7,510 nucleotides of DNA from Pseudomonadota bacterium (lineage in GTDB: Bacteria > Pseudomonadota > Gammaproteobacteria > Burkholderiales > Burkholderiaceae_C): the NCBI GenBank assembly GCA_021798395.1, contig JAJZHS010000115.1:1-7510 (forward strand), in the 5' to 3' direction. The translations under genes and the position numbers were made by a program. Shown here in pieces: positions 5,590 to 7,510 of the stretch (positions are counted from its first letter, which is position 1; every line of letters begins with the position of its first letter). The notes beneath the pieces were generated by a model, which was not told the DNA's origin, made no database searches, and was given only the letters and a program-made list of their open reading frames with translations.

Positions 5590-6048
5590 TCACTCCACCT
5601 CGACGATCAGTTCGATCTCCACCGCGGCGCCCATCGGCAACTGCACCGCGCCGAACGCGCTGCGCGCGTGCCGTCCGGCTTCGCCGAGGACGTCGCCGAG
5701 CAGTTCCGAGGCGCCGTTGATCACCAGGTGCTGCTCGGTGAAGTCCGGGGTGGAGTTGACCAGCCCCAGCAGTTTGACGATGCGTTTGATGCGCATCAGG
5801 TCGCCGGTCGCCGCGTGCAGGGTGCCGAGCAGGTCGATCGCCACGGCGCGCGCCGCGGCCTTGCCCTGCGCGGTGTCGAGGTCGCGGCCGAGCTGGCCCT
5901 TGAAGACCGCGCCGCCCTGCTTGCTGATGTGGCCGGAAAGGAACAGCAGGTTGCCGCTGCGCACGTAGGGCAGGTAGGCGGCTGCCGGCACGGCGAGCGC
6001 GGGCAGCGTGATGCCGAGGGTTTGGAGTTTGGTTTCGATCGGGGACAT
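5590..6048 (-). CDS. RidA/YjgF/UK114-family protein, longer (~150 aa) subtype
   Basis: The protein has 152 residues. RidA-family proteins hydrolyse reactive enamines and imines, such as 2-aminoacrylate released by PLP enzymes, to ketoacids and ammonia, and act as cytoplasmic trimers. The start MSPIETKLQTLGITLP and the segment SGNLLFLSGHISKQGG (31-46) are typical of the longer subgroup, as is LGRDLDTAQGKAAARAVAIDLLGTL (53-77). The C-terminal signature HARSAFGAVQLP...VEIELIVEV carries Arg129 and Glu144. Their spacing of 15 equals that of Arg105 and Glu120 in E. coli RidA, so the carboxylate-binding arginine is retained and activity is plausible. The substrate of this longer subtype is not known to me. 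ATG 6048-6046 is preferred because it matches the family start and has GGAG (6061-6058) 9 bases upstream. In-frame starts at 6084 and further upstream would add non-family sequence. The gene is convergent with the PAS-GGDEF-EAL gene and divergent from rhlE. Confidence 0.88.
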   Translation of the reverse strand: MSPIETKLQTLGITLPALAVPAAAYLPYVRSGNLLFLSGHISKQGGAVFKGQLGRDLDTAQGKAAARAVAIDLLGTLHAATGDLMRIKRIVKLLGLVNSTPDFTEQHLVINGASELLGDVLGEAGRHARSAFGAVQLPMGAAVEIELIVEVE

Positions 6049-6150
6049 CGCAGGGCGCTCCGCAGGAACAAGTCGAAAACGCATAGCATAAGCAGCTTTG
6101 CCCGACCCTTCATTCCACATGCCGGGCGCTGAGCGTCGCGCGCGCATTGC

Positions 6151-6159
6151 TGGTACGAT
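6151..6159 (+). promoter_or_regulatory. Possible extended -10 promoter for rhlE
   Basis: TGGTACGAT reads as TG-N-TACGAT, an extended -10 with four of six hexamer matches. No -35 is visible 17 bases upstream. Transcription would start near 6166 and leave a leader of about 155 bases. This is a weak call based on motif shape and position only. Confidence 0.25.
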
Positions 6160-6212
6160 TGCGGCCTGCAGCGCGGCGCCCAGTTCGTCGCGCGCTGTCG
6201 AATCCGACTCTT

Positions 6213-6227
6213 GCCGGCGCTGCCGGC
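6213..6227 (+). repeat. Stem-loop in the rhlE leader (A)
   Basis: GCCGGC (6213-6218), loop GCT, GCCGGC (6222-6227). The hexamer is its own reverse complement, so this is both a direct and an inverted repeat. No U-tract follows. Just upstream, GTCG-AATC-CGAC could add a four-pair hairpin. Confidence 0.35.
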
Positions 6228-6255
6228 TCCCAGGATCCGCGACAAGCTGGTGCGT

Positions 6256-6268
6256 GGCCCGCAGGGCC
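6256..6268 (+). repeat. Stem-loop in the rhlE leader (B)
   Basis: GGCCC (6256-6260), loop GCA, GGGCC (6264-6268): five perfect GC pairs. A third short stem, GCGC-CTGA-GCGC (6291-6302), lies about 20 bases before the start codon. None has a terminator-like U-run. Confidence 0.3.
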
Positions 6269-6321
6269 GCGCGAGCGCGGGTCCAGCCGAGCGCCTGAGC
6301 GCACGGCAGTCAAGACCCTCC

Positions 6322-7510
6322 ATGACCTTTGATCAAATGGGGCTCAGCGAGCCCGTTCTGCGCGCGATCGCGACGCAGGGATACACCACGCCCACGCCGA
6401 TCCAGGCGCAGGGCATTCCGGCGGTGCTCGCCGGCGGCGACCTGCTCGCCGCGGCGCAGACCGGTACCGGCAAGACCGCTGCGTTCACGCTGCCGCTGCT
6501 GCAGCGCCTGGCGCATGCGCCGCAGGCGCGCGACGCGCAGCGCCGGGTGATTCCGCGCGTTCTGGTGCTGGTGCCCACGCGCGAACTCGCAGCCCAGGTC
6601 GCCGAAAGCGTGCGCGACTACGGCCAGTTCCTGACTTTGCGCTGCATGGTGATGTACGGCGGCGTCGGCATGCAGCCGCAGATCGACGCGCTCAAGCGCG
6701 GCGTCGACATCGTCGTGGCCACGCCGGGACGCATGCTCGACCACCACGGGCAGGGCAACCTGAACCTGTCGGGGATCGACACCCTGGTGCTCGACGAGGC
6801 CGATCGCATGCTCGACATGGGCTTCATCCACGACATCAAGCGCGTCCTGTCGTTGCTGCCGAAGAAGCGGCAGAACCTGCTGTTTTCGGCGACCTTCTCC
6901 GACGAGATCAAGACCCTGGCCCAGGGACTGCTCGACAAGCCGGCGGTGATCGAAGTCGCACGGCGCAACATCGCGGCGCAGACCGTGCGCCAGACCGTGC
7001 ATCCGGTCGGCCGCGAGCGCAAGCGCGAACTTCTCTCGCACCTGATTCGCGAGCACAACTGGTTCCAGGTGCTGGTGTTCATGCGCACCAAGCACGGCGC
7101 CAACCGGCTGGCCGAGCAGTTGGCGCACGACGGCATCGGCGCCGATGCGATCCACGGCAACAAGAGCCAGGGCGCGCGCACCCGCGCGCTGGGCGCGTTC
7201 AAGTCGGGCAAGCTGCAGGTTCTGGTGGCGACCGACATCGCCGCGCGCGGCATCGACATCGACCAACTGCCGCTGGTCGTGAACTACGAGCTGCCGAACG
7301 TCCCCGAGGACTACGTGCACCGCATCGGCCGCACCGGCCGTGCCGGCGCCGAGGGCGAGGCGATTTCGCTGGTCTGCGTCGACGAGCTGCGTTTCCTGCG
7401 CGACATCGAGACGCTGATCGGCAAGTCGATCGAGCGCCGCTTGATCACGGGTTTCGAGCCCGATCCGCAGGAACGTGCACAGCCGATCAAAGTCGGCCGC
7501 ACCGTGATCG
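6322..7510 (+). CDS. rhlE: DEAD-box ATP-dependent RNA helicase, RhlE type (3' end cut off)
   Basis: 396 residues are visible and the frame is open at the window edge. The protein unwinds short RNA duplexes using ATP, acting in ribosome assembly, RNA turnover and cold adaptation. All core motifs are present in order: Q motif (Phe3, then GYTTPTPIQ with Gln28), AQTGTGKT (45-52), PTRELA (85-90), GG (113-114), TPGR (134-137), DEAD (158-161), SAT (189-191), VLVFMRTK (250-257), ATDIAARGID (303-312) and HRIGRTGRAG (333-342). The start MTFDQMGLSEPVLRAIATQGY is typical of RhlE, which begins at the Q-motif region without an N-terminal extension. What is missing is the variable basic C-terminal tail, beginning after about residue 380. 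No good Shine-Dalgarno precedes the ATG, because the bases before it are pyrimidine-rich (CCCTCC). Translation may therefore depend on leader structure. A close DEAD-box paralogue (RhlB, DbpA, SrmB) is less likely given the start and the motif flanks. Confidence 0.93.
   Translation, partial: MTFDQMGLSEPVLRAIATQGYTTPTPIQAQGIPAVLAGGDLLAAAQTGTGKTAAFTLPLLQRLAHAPQARDAQRRVIPRVLVLVPTRELAAQVAESVRDYGQFLTLRCMVMYGGVGMQPQIDALKRGVDIVVATPGRMLDHHGQGNLNLSGIDTLVLDEADRMLDMGFIHDIKRVLSLLPKKRQNLLFSATFSDEIKTLAQGLLDKPAVIEVARRNIAAQTVRQTVHPVGRERKRELLSHLIREHNWFQVLVFMRTKHGANRLAEQLAHDGIGADAIHGNKSQGARTRALGAFKSGKLQVLVATDIAARGIDIDQLPLVVNYELPNVPEDYVHRIGRTGRAGAEGEAISLVCVDELRFLRDIETLIGKSIERRLITGFEPDPQERAQPIKVGRTVI

Larger units (their letters stand above)
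6049..6321. other. Divergent spacer between the RidA-family gene and rhlE
   Basis: These 273 bases contain no credible gene; small frames in it are shadows. It holds the RidA-family Shine-Dalgarno near its left end, an AT-richer patch around 6066-6120 that probably carries the leftward promoter (a weak TATGCT-like -10 on the minus strand near 6085-6092, no clear -35), a possible extended -10 for rhlE at 6151-6159, and a GC-rich rhlE leader with several short stem-loops (6205-6302). Confidence 0.55.

Noticed and set aside
6049..6147. Longer RidA-family protein starting at 6084 or 6147
   Set aside because: The added residues do not resemble the family. The start at 6048 matches the usual N-terminus and has GGAG at a suitable distance.
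6310..7320. 336-codon open frame on the minus strand opposite rhlE
   Set aside because: The plus strand carries every DEAD-box motif in one frame; the antisense product has no domain.

Overview
The window is GC-rich throughout and densely coding. It looks like ordinary chromosome of a gammaproteobacterium, most likely of the Xanthomonadales/Lysobacterales. That placement rests on the style of the ParC, RhlE and GH13 alpha-glucosidase proteins and on the base composition. It is an inference, and a betaproteobacterium is not excluded. There are no insertion sequences, tRNAs, rRNAs, CRISPR arrays or phage genes. Five protein genes account for nearly all of it, and every gene is opposite in strand to its neighbours (+ - + - +), so none sits in an operon with another gene inside the window.

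Layout: (1) 1-281 +, the last 92 residues of topoisomerase IV subunit A (parC). (2) 307-2007 -, a complete cytoplasmic GH13 alpha-glucosidase, convergent with parC across only 25 bases. (3) 2008-2403, a 396-base divergent control region. (4) 2404-5529 +, a 1041-residue membrane-anchored protein with four PAS domains, a GGDEF domain and an EAL domain. Both catalytic domains keep the residues needed to make and to break cyclic di-GMP. (5) 5590-6048 -, a RidA/YjgF-family protein of the longer type, convergent with the previous gene. (6) 6049-6321, a 273-base divergent spacer. (7) 6322 to the end +, an RhlE-type DEAD-box RNA helicase cut off by the window edge after the helicase core.

The most unusual part is the 2008-2403 control region. 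It contains a 44% GC island (2240-2320, counted by hand). Two perfect inverted repeats lie back to back there over a plausible sigma-70 promoter for the cyclic-di-GMP gene. The predicted transcript would begin just before two tandem stem-loops of identical geometry (8-base arms, 15-base loop, 31 bases each). The second stem-loop ends exactly where the Shine-Dalgarno sequence begins. The 3' arm of the first stem-loop could instead pair with the loop of the second, as in a simple RNA switch. On the other strand the alpha-glucosidase mRNA also has an 8-base-arm GC hairpin ending exactly at its Shine-Dalgarno sequence. This suggests, but does not prove, post-transcriptional control of both divergent genes.

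Functionally the genes are mostly independent: DNA decatenation (ParC), alpha-glucoside breakdown in the cytoplasm, cyclic-di-GMP signalling, detoxification of reactive enamines/imines (RidA) and RNA remodelling (RhlE). The only suggestive pairing is the alpha-glucosidase and the cyclic-di-GMP enzyme sharing one control region.
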